Shown here piece after piece: positions 41,684 through 50,641 of a DNA stretch of 64,000 nt (the first letter of the stretch is position 1; every line of letters starts with the position of its first letter). Source of the stretch: CAZHGD01 sp964531735 (GTDB taxonomy: Bacteria > Armatimonadota > UBA10988); assembly GCA_964531735.1 (NCBI GenBank), contig CAZHGD010000001.1:92247-156246 (forward strand), given 5' to 3'. Both the position numbers and the translations under genes were made by a program. The notes under the pieces were generated by a model. That model saw only the letters and a program-made list of their open reading frames with translations. It searched no databases and was not told where the DNA came from.

Positions 41684-44050
41684 ATGTCGAACGTCTGGAT
41701 GATGGTCCTGTTGCTGTCCGCCCTGGCGTTGGTGGCCACCGAGGCGGTCTGCGCCGCGCCGGCGCCGCTCGACCCGGCGCGCATCAAGGCCCTGGCGGCC
41801 ATGCTGCCCGAGCACCCCACCGGCGTCGGCGTGCCCGCGAGCGACCGCGCGGCCTGGGCCCGGGTCGCGACCAGGCCGGCCTGGCAGGGCGTCGTCGCGC
41901 GGGCCGAGCAGGTGCTGAAGACGCCGTGGCCGGAGCAGCCCGACGACCTGTACCTGGAGTTCAGTCGCAACGGCAACCGCACGCGCTGGCAGAACGTCGC
42001 CTTCGAGCGCCGCAGCCGGCTCGGGTTGTACGCGCTGGCCGAGGCGCTGGAGGGCAAAGGGCGGTTCGTGCCGGCGCTCGAACAGGCGCTCCAGGCGGTC
42101 AGCGCCGAGCGCACCTGGGTGATGCCGGCGCACGACGCCAAGCTGACCAACTTCGAGGGCAAGGTTGTCGACATCGACCTGTTCTCGGCGCACACCGGGT
42201 GGTGTTTCGGCACCGTGGACCAGCTTCTTCAGGGTCAACTGTCACCCGCCACGCGCCAACTCATCCGCGCGCAGACCATGCGGCGTATCATTGAGCCGGC
42301 CCGGGCCATGGTCAAAGGCGAGCGGCCGGTCAACTGGTGGTTCCTGACCACCAGCAACTGGAACGCCGTCTGTGTGGCCGGGGTCACCGGCACGGCGCTG
42401 GCGACGCTCGACAGCCGCGAGGACCGCGCGTTCTTCGTCGCCGCCGCCGAGTACTACATCCGCAACTTCCTCAAGGGCTTCACCGCCGACGGCTACTGCA
42501 GCGAAGGCGTTGGCTACTGGGACTACGGCTTCGGGCACTTCGTGCTGCTGAGCGAGACGGTGCGCGCGGCGACCGGCGGCGGGCTCGACCTGATGGCGCT
42601 GCCCGAAGCCAAGATGCCGGCGCTCTTCGGCGAGCGCATCCAGATCATCAACGGCGTCTGCCCCGCCTTTGCCGACTGCGGCGTCAACGCCCGGCCCAGC
42701 GAGGCGATTCGCGCCCTGGTGGCGCGCCGCTACCAACTGGCCGGCGCGCCCGCCGAAGTGCCGGTCTACGCCGGGCCCGGTTCCGCCTACGAGCCGCTCA
42801 TCGGCACGTTCATCAACCCGAGTGCGCCGGAGCTGCCGCGAGTGATGGACCTCGGTGTCGGCCTGCGCTCGTGGTTCCAGCAAGCCGGCATCCTGATCGG
42901 CCGGCCGCAGCCGAACAGCCCGTGCCAACTGGCGGTGGCGCTCAAAGGCGGCCACAACGCCGAGCACCACAACCACAACGATGTGGGCTCGTATGTCGTG
43001 GTCTCGGGCGACCGGCCGGTGCTGCTCGATCCAGGCTCGGAGGAGTACACCGCGCGCACCTTCAGCGCGCGGCGTTACGAGAGCAAGGTGCTCAACAGCT
43101 ACGGTCACCCGGTGCCGGTGGTGGCCGGCGTGTTGCAGAAAGAGGGCCGGCAGTCTGAAGGCAAGGTGCTCAAGACCGAGTTCAGCGACGAGCGCGACCT
43201 CTACCGACTGGACCTCGCCTCGGCCTATCCGGTGCCCGAGCTGAAGTCGCTGGTGCGCACGTTCACTTACTCGCGCGCCGGTGCCGGTGGACTGACGGTG
43301 ACCGACGAGGTCGAGTTCTCCGCGGCGAAGACGTTCGGCACGGCGCTGGTGACCATGGGCTCGTGGCGGCAGACGGGGCCGTCGACGCTGATGGTCTGGG
43401 CGACGGACCAGGCCCTGCAGGTCGACTACGAGGCCACCGGCGGCACGCTGAAGCTGACCGCCGAGGTGCTGCACGAGAAGGTCCACGCGCGCACCTTGCC
43501 GACGCGCCTTGGTCTGGACTTCGTCGAACCGGTGACCAAGGCGTCCATCACCGTGCGCATCAAGCCGTTGGCCATACCGGGCGCGGGCCTGGTCAAGAAC
43601 GGTGACTTCGAGTTGGGCGACTATGGCTGGGACATCCCGGCGGACGGCTTCGCCGAACTGACCGAGGAGCAGGCGGCCTCGGGCCAGCGCTCGCTGAAGA
43701 TCACCGACGGCAGCACCAAGTCGGGCTCGAACGTCAGCTCCGGCGTCTTCGCGCTGCCGAAGCCGGGCAAGTACGAGCTGCGCGGCAAGGTCCGCCTCGC
43801 CTCCGGTGGTGGCGTCGGGATGTACGTGCGCTACCTCGATGGCGACCGCAAGGTCATCGGGCCGTATGAGCGGCCCGGCTGGCTGACGGCCCTCGGCACG
43901 GCCACCGGCCCGAAGGACCAGTGGACGCCGTTCGCCTGGCGCTTCGAGCCGATGCCGGGCACGGCCTACCTGCAAGTCTGGATCCACAGCGCGAACGCCG
44001 CGGAGACCGTGGCCTACCTGGACGATATCGCGGTGGTGGCGGTGGAGTAG
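41684..44050 (+). CDS. Heparinase II/III-like polysaccharide lyase with C-terminal CBM
   Basis: The 788-residue protein has a signal peptide (residues 1-28). The alpha/alpha barrel (about 35-380) contains NWWFLTTSNWNAVCVAGVTG and CSEGVGYWDYGFGHFVL with candidate catalytic Tyr and His. The beta-sandwich heparinase II/III domain (about 420-620) has GGHNAEHHNHNDVGSYVV, the His-rich signature of the family. The last 150 residues (VKNGDFELGDYGWDIP and on) are a CBM4/9-type domain. These lyases cut uronic-acid-containing glycans such as alginate or glycosaminoglycans; the exact substrate is unknown. ATG 41684 is preferred over GTG 41672. Confidence 0.85.
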   Translation: MSNVWMMVLLLSALALVATEAVCAAPAPLDPARIKALAAMLPEHPTGVGVPASDRAAWARVATRPAWQGVVARAEQVLKTPWPEQPDDLYLEFSRNGNRTRWQNVAFERRSRLGLYALAEALEGKGRFVPALEQALQAVSAERTWVMPAHDAKLTNFEGKVVDIDLFSAHTGWCFGTVDQLLQGQLSPATRQLIRAQTMRRIIEPARAMVKGERPVNWWFLTTSNWNAVCVAGVTGTALATLDSREDRAFFVAAAEYYIRNFLKGFTADGYCSEGVGYWDYGFGHFVLLSETVRAATGGGLDLMALPEAKMPALFGERIQIINGVCPAFADCGVNARPSEAIRALVARRYQLAGAPAEVPVYAGPGSAYEPLIGTFINPSAPELPRVMDLGVGLRSWFQQAGILIGRPQPNSPCQLAVALKGGHNAEHHNHNDVGSYVVVSGDRPVLLDPGSEEYTARTFSARRYESKVLNSYGHPVPVVAGVLQKEGRQSEGKVLKTEFSDERDLYRLDLASAYPVPELKSLVRTFTYSRAGAGGLTVTDEVEFSAAKTFGTALVTMGSWRQTGPSTLMVWATDQALQVDYEATGGTLKLTAEVLHEKVHARTLPTRLGLDFVEPVTKASITVRIKPLAIPGAGLVKNGDFELGDYGWDIPADGFAELTEEQAASGQRSLKITDGSTKSGSNVSSGVFALPKPGKYELRGKVRLASGGGVGMYVRYLDGDRKVIGPYERPGWLTALGTATGPKDQWTPFAWRFEPMPGTAYLQVWIHSANAAETVAYLDDIAVVAVE

Positions 44051-44058
44051 GGCGCTGC

Positions 44059-46365
44059 CTACGGCCCGAACCGCCACACACTCACACTCACCGGCGGCAG
44101 TGTGCCGGCCAGCTTGCCGTCCTTGACCGCGAGCGGGCCGGCCTGCTCGGCGAACAGCTCCTTGGGTGCGCCGGCCGGTGCGGCCAGGGCCACTGGATGC
44201 GGCTGCTTGCCGTCGGCGTTGACGACGATGACCCAGGTGGTGCCATCAACGGTCCAGCGCCCGGCGTAGACCTGTTTGTCGCCCGTTTCCAGCGGCACCG
44301 GCGCGGTGCCCAGCAAGGCCGGCTCCAAGGCCTTGATCTCAGCGGGCAGCTTCTTCATGCCGTCCCACAGCGCCGCGTGATCCCACATGCGGAAGGTCTT
44401 CGCGTCCTTGCCGTCCGTGTAGGTGTAGTAGATGATGCCCTTCACGCCGGCCAGCAGCGCCAGGTAGGTCATGGCGCGCACTTCGGGCACCGTCGGTACG
44501 CGCCACGGGCCTTGCGGGTAGCCGAACGATTGCAGCACGCCCCAGACGGTGTTGCCGTGCTTGCGCGCCTCGCGCATGGCCGCGGACAGCGAGTCGTAGA
44601 CCGTGCCCAGCGGCGCGTGCGGCACTGGGTACGGATCCGGCGCGATGATGTCGGCGCAGTGCGCATAGCGGTGGTAGGTCGGCGGCACGCAGAGCGTCAT
44701 GTAGGACGGGTGCGTGGCATCCAGGTCCTTGAACCGCTCGCCGCGCTCGCGCATCTCCGCGGGATCGATGTGCTGCCCGTCGGGCTCATCGCCCGGGTTC
44801 CAGGCCAGCACGGCCGGCTTGTCGCGATAGCGCGTGACCACCTGGTTCATGTCGACGCCGAACTCGGTGACCACTTTGACGCCCAGTCGCTCGGCCTCGT
44901 CGAGGAACGGGTCCCATTCGTCGAGCTGCTTGATGCCGGCGTGGATGGCGTTGAACCCGCCGGCGGCGATGGCGCGCAGGGCGTCGAGCCGCTCGGCGGC
45001 GTTGAACGACCAGGAGACATGGTAGAAGCCGAACGGGAAGAACGGCTGCCCGCCGACGAGCGTGGTGCCGTCGCGCCGAACGGCGACCTTGGGCGCCGGA
45101 TGGCAGGTCAACGGCGACTCCTGCGTGCCCAGCAGGCGCTCGCCGCGGTAGAGCCGCAAGGCCAACTGGTGCTTGCCGACCGGCACGCCGGCCAGCGGCA
45201 GTTCGACCGCACCATCCAAGTCGGCGGCGGCCACGCGGTGGACGACCTGCTGGTCGATGCTGATCTCGGCGCGGCACTCGGCCCGCGGCACGTCGCTGTC
45301 GGGTACCACCGTCCAGCGCAACGGCAGTGTCGCCGTATCAGGATAGGCGTGGCGCGAGCGAAGCGCCAGCGCGATGAGCGGCGGCACCTGGAGCGTGCGC
45401 TTGAGCGTGAGCAGCAGGCGCCCATCCGAGCGGATCTCGGCGGTCACGGTCTGGTTCCCGCGCTCCTTCAGCGCGTAGTCCACCTCGAAGCGGGCCCGGC
45501 CGCCGGCCGGCAGTTGGCTGGTCCGAGTGGCGGTGTCACCGGCGGCCCGCAAGGTCACCTCGACGCTGCTGGCCTGGTCCTTGGTGTTGGTCAGCTCCAG
45601 CGTGGCGCGATGGGGCCCGGGCGCAGCCGGGCCGACGTCGAAAACGGTCGCCGCGACGCCGTTGCGTTGGCCCTGCACGCGGGTCCACAGGTTCTCCAGC
45701 AGGCCGGTCACCACCGGTTGCGGCACCGAGCTGCCGAAGCTGAAGTAGCTGGTCACCACGATGGTGCCGCGGCCGACGTCGCGCGTGACGACCAGGCTCT
45801 TGCCGTCGGCGCAGGTGACCAACGGGCGCCAGGCCTTGCCGCAGGTCTCGAGGTGCGCCCAGATGCCGCCCTTGTTGCGCAGCAGGCTGGGCAGTTCGGT
45901 GGGCACCGCCAGCAGCGGATGCGTCGGATCGCAGGTGATCTCGGTGGAGCCGCCGTGCGCCTTGGTGTGCGGCGCGCAGCCGGCCGAAGTCAGCCCGCAG
46001 TCGGGACCGAGCTTGCCCATCCAGAGGCCAAGCACGGAATCGTAGCTGGCGTCGGCGATCCACAGGCCGCCACCACGCTCCAGGAAGGCCCGCCAGGCGT
46101 CGGCGTAAGGCGCCATGTCGACGGCGTTGGTGTAGTTGCCGACGCTGGCGCTGATGACCAGGTCGAACTCACTGAGCCGGCCGATCCACGACTTGATCTG
46201 CTTGTTCTCCAGCGCCTCGAACGGCCACCCGAGCGCCCGCAGGTGCGTGTCGAACTCGTGCTGGAACGAGTTGTTGTTCCAGTCGCTGTAGACCACGGCG
46301 ACCTTCGGAGCCGCGGCGAGTGGAGCCGCCAGACCGCACAGGATCAGCAACGCAAAGCCGCGCAT
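44059..46365 (-). CDS. Secreted protein with GATase-like N-domain and TIM-barrel hydrolase domain
   Basis: The 768-residue protein starts at ATG 46365 behind GGGAGA, with signal peptide (RGFALLILCGLAAPLAAA). Residues about 20-240 resemble ThuA/DUF4350-like GATase folds (KVAVVYSDWNNNSF, ERGGGLWIADASYDS). Residues about 250-430 are Ig-like. Residues about 430-690 are a GH2/GH42-like barrel (FFPFGFYHVSWSF, AVLAWNPGDEPDG with candidate acid/base Glu, GVKGIIYYTYTDG). The end is a small beta-domain. It converges with the lyase (8 bases between), so both may degrade the same glycan. The family is not assignable. Confidence 0.75.
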   Translation of the reverse strand: MRGFALLILCGLAAPLAAAPKVAVVYSDWNNNSFQHEFDTHLRALGWPFEALENKQIKSWIGRLSEFDLVISASVGNYTNAVDMAPYADAWRAFLERGGGLWIADASYDSVLGLWMGKLGPDCGLTSAGCAPHTKAHGGSTEITCDPTHPLLAVPTELPSLLRNKGGIWAHLETCGKAWRPLVTCADGKSLVVTRDVGRGTIVVTSYFSFGSSVPQPVVTGLLENLWTRVQGQRNGVAATVFDVGPAAPGPHRATLELTNTKDQASSVEVTLRAAGDTATRTSQLPAGGRARFEVDYALKERGNQTVTAEIRSDGRLLLTLKRTLQVPPLIALALRSRHAYPDTATLPLRWTVVPDSDVPRAECRAEISIDQQVVHRVAAADLDGAVELPLAGVPVGKHQLALRLYRGERLLGTQESPLTCHPAPKVAVRRDGTTLVGGQPFFPFGFYHVSWSFNAAERLDALRAIAAGGFNAIHAGIKQLDEWDPFLDEAERLGVKVVTEFGVDMNQVVTRYRDKPAVLAWNPGDEPDGQHIDPAEMRERGERFKDLDATHPSYMTLCVPPTYHRYAHCADIIAPDPYPVPHAPLGTVYDSLSAAMREARKHGNTVWGVLQSFGYPQGPWRVPTVPEVRAMTYLALLAGVKGIIYYTYTDGKDAKTFRMWDHAALWDGMKKLPAEIKALEPALLGTAPVPLETGDKQVYAGRWTVDGTTWVIVVNADGKQPHPVALAAPAGAPKELFAEQAGPLAVKDGKLAGTLPPVSVSVWRFGP

Positions 46366-46471
46366 CCGCTTGTCTCCCGACACCGGGTGGGGTTCGCCGG
46401 CGCGTGGTCGCCTCCTGCCGGCAGGCCAGCGAAGTGCGACGGCGAAAGACCGCCCGAGCGACGAGGACCGC

Positions 46472-47593
46472 ATGGCTGAACGAATCCTGATGGTGGCGGG
46501 CGACCCTTCGGGCGACCACCAGGCGGCCCGCCTGGCCGTCGAACTGCGGCGCCGCCGGCCGGGCGTGGAGTTGTACGGCTGTGGCGGGCCGCAGATGGCC
46601 GCGGCCGGTGTGCGCGTGACCGGCGACCTCGTGTCGCTGAGCGCCATCGGCGCCGCCGACGCGCTGCCGAGTCTGGTCAAGGGCCGGCGCCTGCTGCGGG
46701 AGCTGATCGCCGCGGCGACCGCCACGCCGCCCACGGCCGCGGTGCTGGTGGACTGCGGCGCGTTCAACCTGCCACTGGCCCGGGCGCTCAAGCCGCTCGG
46801 CGTGCCGGTGCTCGGCTACTTCCCGCCGGGCTCGTGGAGCGGCTCGCGGAAGCGTGCCCGCTCGGTGGCCGAAGCCTATACGACGGTGGCCACGCCGTTT
46901 CCCCAGCCCATGGCCGCCTATGCGGAGTTGGGTCTGCCGGCGCAGATGGTCGGGCACCCGCTGGTCGAGGAGCTGGCGCCGGTCGTCGCCGAGCGCGCCG
47001 CGGCGCCACTGGACCCACCGGTCCTGGCGCTGCTGCCCGGCAGTCGGCGGCAGGAGATCCGGCACATTCTGGCCCCGATGCTCGGCGCCGCGGCGCGGCT
47101 CCAGGCGGAGCTGCCCGACCTGCGCGTGATCGTCTCGCGGGCGGCCAGCGCGCCGGCCGACCTGTTCGAGCGCGTCGCGGCCCGCTCCAGCGCGCGGTTC
47201 GAGGTGGTCGAGGGCAGTCTGGACGCGCTGCGCCCGGCCACCGCGGCCCTGGTCAAATCGGGTACCATCACGCTGGAGGCCACGCTCCTCGGCGTGCCGC
47301 AAGTGGTGGTCTACCGCGGGAGCCACCTGGCCTATCTGGTGGCCAGTGTCTACTACTGGCCGCGGCCGAAATACTGGGCCATGCCGAACATCCTGGCCCA
47401 GGACCTGGTGGTCCCGCAGTTGTTCCAGTACCGGGTCCACCCACAGCGGCTGGCGGCCGAGGTGCGCCCGCTGTTGAGCGACACGCCGCAGCGGCGCACC
47501 ATGGTGGCGCGACTGACCGAGACCGCGGCGCGTCTGGCCGGTGGCGACACGGTCGAGCGCGTGGCCGACATGCTGTTGGCCTTGCTGGGTTGA
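46472..47593 (+). CDS. lpxB: Lipid-A-disaccharide synthase
   Basis: The 373-residue GT19 glycosyltransferase joins UDP-2,3-diacylglucosamine and lipid X to form the disaccharide core of lipid A. It has the N-terminal MAERILMVAGDPSGDHQAA, VGHPLVEELAP, the glycine-rich LALLPGSRRQEIRHI, VKSGTITLEATLLGVPQVVVY and MPNILAQDLVVPQLFQ, all LpxB signatures. Length fits. It starts at ATG 46472 behind GAGGA. None of the usual lpxD-fabZ-lpxA partners is nearby, so it is an orphan placement. Its presence means an outer membrane with lipid A is likely. Confidence 0.93.
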   Translation: MAERILMVAGDPSGDHQAARLAVELRRRRPGVELYGCGGPQMAAAGVRVTGDLVSLSAIGAADALPSLVKGRRLLRELIAAATATPPTAAVLVDCGAFNLPLARALKPLGVPVLGYFPPGSWSGSRKRARSVAEAYTTVATPFPQPMAAYAELGLPAQMVGHPLVEELAPVVAERAAAPLDPPVLALLPGSRRQEIRHILAPMLGAAARLQAELPDLRVIVSRAASAPADLFERVAARSSARFEVVEGSLDALRPATAALVKSGTITLEATLLGVPQVVVYRGSHLAYLVASVYYWPRPKYWAMPNILAQDLVVPQLFQYRVHPQRLAAEVRPLLSDTPQRRTMVARLTETAARLAGGDTVERVADMLLALLG

Positions 47594-47634
47594 CCAGCGC
47601 AAGGTCGGCCGGGGCGGGTTGGAGGAGGCCGAAC

Positions 47635-49152
47635 ATGCGCGGGCGACGCTGGTGCCTGGTGGCGCTGCTGTGGGTCGGGCCGGCCCGGGCGGTCAACCTG
47701 ACCGAACGGTACCCGGGCGATCTGGCCGAGGGCCGCACCGTGACGGTCGCCACGGGTCGGGAGCATGTCTGGGCGGTCAGCGGCCTGCGCCTCCGGCTGC
47801 CCGGCCTCACCGTCGAACTGGGCGACTACCACGCGGTGCTCTACCAGTCGGGCAACCAGGTGCTGTGGGCCATGCTCCGGCCGTTAGTGCCGGGCGTGCT
47901 GCGTCAAGGCGAGCGCCAGGAGGCGGTCACCGGGGCCTGGCTGCGCTGCCATCCCTCGCGGTTGGGCCTGCTCCTGCCCGAGGCGAGAGTGACCGGACCC
48001 GGCCCGGCGATGGCGGTGGCCCACGCCGAGCGCAGCCGTCGTTGGCGCGTGGCGAGCAAGTCGCCGGTGGCCGGCGAGACCGTGGTGCCTGCGCGCGACG
48101 CGCTCCGGCTCGATCTGGACACCGGCGGCGGCCGACGCGGGTTCGTGATCGACCTCGAGCAGGGGCGGTGGCGGGTGCTCGACGAGGTGTCCGGGCCGTC
48201 GCTACCGGTCGCGGCGAAGCTGACGGCTCAGGAGGCTGAGGCGGCCTACCGGCGCGCCTGGGCCGAGTTCGACCGCCACTACGCCATGTTCGGCCTCAAA
48301 CCGCGGGTCGACTGGACGGCCTTGGGTGACCAGCATCTGCCGGCGGCGCGGCAGGCCAGCGACGCATACGAACTGGGCCTGGTGCTGACGGCGCTGGCCG
48401 CTCCGCTGGAAGACCTGCACGTGGTGGTCCGCCTGGGTGACGAGGTGGTGCCGGGCTACCAGCGCGACCGCCTGCTCAACGCCCATGCGCGAGCCGTGAC
48501 GCGCGCGCTGGGCGGGCTGCGGAAGGCCAGCAGCGACGTCTACTGGGCCCGCACCGACGACGGCGTCGGCTATCTGTGTGTGGACGCGCTGACCGACGAG
48601 CGCCTGCCGGCGGTGGTCGACGAGGTGCTCGAACAGCTCAAGGACACGCGCGCCTTGCTGCTGGACCTGCGGTTCAACGGCGGTGGCAACGAGCCGCTGG
48701 CGCGGCAGGTCGCCGGACGCTTCGTCGACCGTGAGCGCACCTACGCCTGGTCGCGGGTGCGGACCGGTCCCGCGCACGGCGACCTGAGCGAGCCGCGCGG
48801 CCGCACGCTGAGTCCGCGTGGGCCTTGGCGCTACGAGCGGCGCGTGGTGGTCTTGCAGGGCCGCCGCACCATGAGCTCGGCCGAGGGCTTCCTGCTCATG
48901 CTGCGCGCCTGTCCGCAAGTGGTCACCGTGGGTGACTTCAGCGCCGGGGCCAGCGGCAACCCGCAGACCGTCGAACTGGCCGGCGGCCTGACCATCACCG
49001 TCCCGCAATGGCTGGCGCTCGACGCCGACCGGCAGCCGTTCGAGAACGTCGGTCTGCGCCCGGCCGTGCTGGTGACCGCGCGCGCCGGCGACTTCTCGCC
49101 AACCAGCGATCCGGTCTTCGCGGCGGCGCTGCGCGAGGCGCGACGGCCTTGA
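47635..49152 (+). CDS. S41-family C-terminal-processing-like peptidase
   Basis: The 505-residue exported protein starts at ATG 47635 behind GGAGGAGG, 41 bases after lpxB. A short signal peptide precedes an N-terminal beta-domain (about 20-190). A helical region and the S41 peptidase fold (about 200-490) follow: DVYWARTDDGVGYLCVDAL, LLLDLRFNGGGNEPLA (oxyanion glycine-rich loop), RRTMSSAEGFLLML with the nucleophile Ser414 or 415, then NVGLRPAVLV. There is no clear PDZ domain. It probably acts in the envelope; the substrate is unknown. Confidence 0.85.
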   Translation: MRGRRWCLVALLWVGPARAVNLTERYPGDLAEGRTVTVATGREHVWAVSGLRLRLPGLTVELGDYHAVLYQSGNQVLWAMLRPLVPGVLRQGERQEAVTGAWLRCHPSRLGLLLPEARVTGPGPAMAVAHAERSRRWRVASKSPVAGETVVPARDALRLDLDTGGGRRGFVIDLEQGRWRVLDEVSGPSLPVAAKLTAQEAEAAYRRAWAEFDRHYAMFGLKPRVDWTALGDQHLPAARQASDAYELGLVLTALAAPLEDLHVVVRLGDEVVPGYQRDRLLNAHARAVTRALGGLRKASSDVYWARTDDGVGYLCVDALTDERLPAVVDEVLEQLKDTRALLLDLRFNGGGNEPLARQVAGRFVDRERTYAWSRVRTGPAHGDLSEPRGRTLSPRGPWRYERRVVVLQGRRTMSSAEGFLLMLRACPQVVTVGDFSAGASGNPQTVELAGGLTITVPQWLALDADRQPFENVGLRPAVLVTARAGDFSPTSDPVFAAALREARRP

Positions 49153-49165
49153 CGTCGGTTTGGCC

Positions 49166-50227
49166 TCAGGCGGTCTGGCCGAGGTGCTGCGCCAGGAACG
49201 CCGGCACGTCCACCGGTTGGCCCGTGTGCGCCGATTCGATGGCGGCGAACAGCAGCGCGGCGCACCGGATGTTGTCGTCGAGCGTGTTGGGTGGTGCAGC
49301 GCCGCCGAGCAACCAGCGCGCGAACAGCTCAGCCAGCCAGGCGTTGGTCCAGGCCGGCTGCACCGCCAGCGGCAGATCGGTGGTCTGGCGTTCGCCACCG
49401 AGGTCACTGATGGCCCGGAGTTGGCGGTTGTCCAGTTCCAGCGTGGCCAGTTCGCACTCGGCGCGGAAGTAGTCCTGGCCCCAGCCGTTCAGCGTGGCGG
49501 CGCTGGTCTTGTTGCCTTCGTAGAGCACGCGCACGCCGTTGGTCATGGTCAACGTGAGCAAGGCGTTCGAGTCACCGGCATACTCGCCCCAGGGCGGGTT
49601 CCAGGTCACCGCGTAGACCGTCTGCGCGTCGGCGCCGCTCAGCGCCCGGATGATGTCGAAGTGATGGACCGTGCCCTCGATCAGCAGCGGGTCGGCGATC
49701 TCGTGGCGGAACTTGCCCCAACCAGCGAACCGGCGGCAGTTCCAGGTGTTCCGTCCGATGAGACTGCTCAGCCGGCCGTACCGGCCGCTCCGGATGGCCC
49801 GTTCGAGCGTCTGCTTGTCTTGGTCGAAGCGATGGCTCATCGTCACGGCCATCTTCAGGCCCGCCCGGCGCACCTGGTGGTAGACGCGGCAGCACGCGGC
49901 CATGGTGTCTGCGATGGGCTTCTCGGAGAGGATGTGGCAGCCGTGCGCCACGGCGAGTTGCACCATGGCCTCGTGGCTGGCGGGGGGCACGACAATGGTG
50001 ACGAAGTCGGCGGGCCGCTCGGCCAGCGCCTGCTCCGCGCTCACGTAGAGCTGGTCGTCGCTCAGGTTGAGCTGAGTCTTCGCGTTGGCCAGTTGCTCGC
50101 GGCTCAGGTCCACCGCGGCGACCGGTTCGGCCAGGCCGAGCTCCTTGAGCCGAGGCCCGACCACCGTACACCAATGCTGCCCCCAACCGCCGACGCCGAT
50201 CTGGATGTAGCGGAGTGGTGTGGTCAT
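49166..50227 (-). CDS. Gfo/Idh/MocA-family oxidoreductase
   Basis: The 353-residue protein starts MTTPLRYIQIGVGGWGQHWC with the Rossmann glycine motif. It has LSEKPIADTMAACC (family Lys) and a C-terminal domain with GTVHHFDIIRALSGADAQ, where His is the likely base. Its ATG overlaps the stop of the upstream cupin by four bases (ATGA), so the two are translationally coupled, which suggests they share a substrate. It is the third member of this family in the window and not a close copy of the others. Confidence 0.92.
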   Translation of the reverse strand: MTTPLRYIQIGVGGWGQHWCTVVGPRLKELGLAEPVAAVDLSREQLANAKTQLNLSDDQLYVSAEQALAERPADFVTIVVPPASHEAMVQLAVAHGCHILSEKPIADTMAACCRVYHQVRRAGLKMAVTMSHRFDQDKQTLERAIRSGRYGRLSSLIGRNTWNCRRFAGWGKFRHEIADPLLIEGTVHHFDIIRALSGADAQTVYAVTWNPPWGEYAGDSNALLTLTMTNGVRVLYEGNKTSAATLNGWGQDYFRAECELATLELDNRQLRAISDLGGERQTTDLPLAVQPAWTNAWLAELFARWLLGGAAPPNTLDDNIRCAALLFAAIESAHTGQPVDVPAFLAQHLGQTA

Positions 50228-50616
50228 GCGGGGAAGTCCTCCGGTGTGGGCAGGGCCGGCACCGCGTGGCCGCGGGCCTGCTCCGGCGTGCGGTGCAGAT
50301 GGCCGACGCGACCGCCCGGCGGGGTGGCGTCCTCGAACCAGAACGCTGCCAGGTCCTCGTAGACCTCCAGTACGTCGTGCTCGTCGCCGGCCCTGGTGCA
50401 GACGATGTCGCCGGCGGCGACGTAGCCAACCTGGCCTTCGGTCATCACCTTGGCCTGGCCGGCGAAGATCAGCCAGTACTCGTGGCAGTCATGGTAGTGG
50501 CAGTCGAACCGACCGCCGTCGGTGGGCACCCGGAAGATGCCGGCGCTGGTGACCTGACACCAGGCCGGCCGGTTGCCTTCGCCCATCGCCTGCTCCCGCG
50601 TGCGGTACACGGGCAT
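50224..50616 (-). CDS. Cupin-domain protein
   Basis: The 130-residue single-cupin protein has the metal-binding motif HYHDCHEYWLIF (two His and Glu) followed later by AGDEHDVLEVYED (His), the usual cupin 3-His-1-Glu set. Its stop overlaps the start of the Gfo/Idh/MocA gene by four bases, and the hydrolase gene at 50642 lies 25 bases upstream, so the three are one operon. A sugar isomerase, an oxygenase or a sensor role are all possible; sugar-binding cupins often lie beside such dehydrogenases. Confidence 0.88.
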   Translation of the reverse strand: MPVYRTREQAMGEGNRPAWCQVTSAGIFRVPTDGGRFDCHYHDCHEYWLIFAGQAKVMTEGQVGYVAAGDIVCTRAGDEHDVLEVYEDLAAFWFEDATPPGGRVGHLHRTPEQARGHAVPALPTPEDFPA

Positions 50617-50641
50617 GGTGCTTGCTCCTCGATCCCCGCCC

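Noticed and set aside
43921..46479. 852-codon plus-strand open frame
   Set aside because: Shadow of the GATase-like/TIM-barrel gene; overlaps the end of the lyase and has no recognisable motif.
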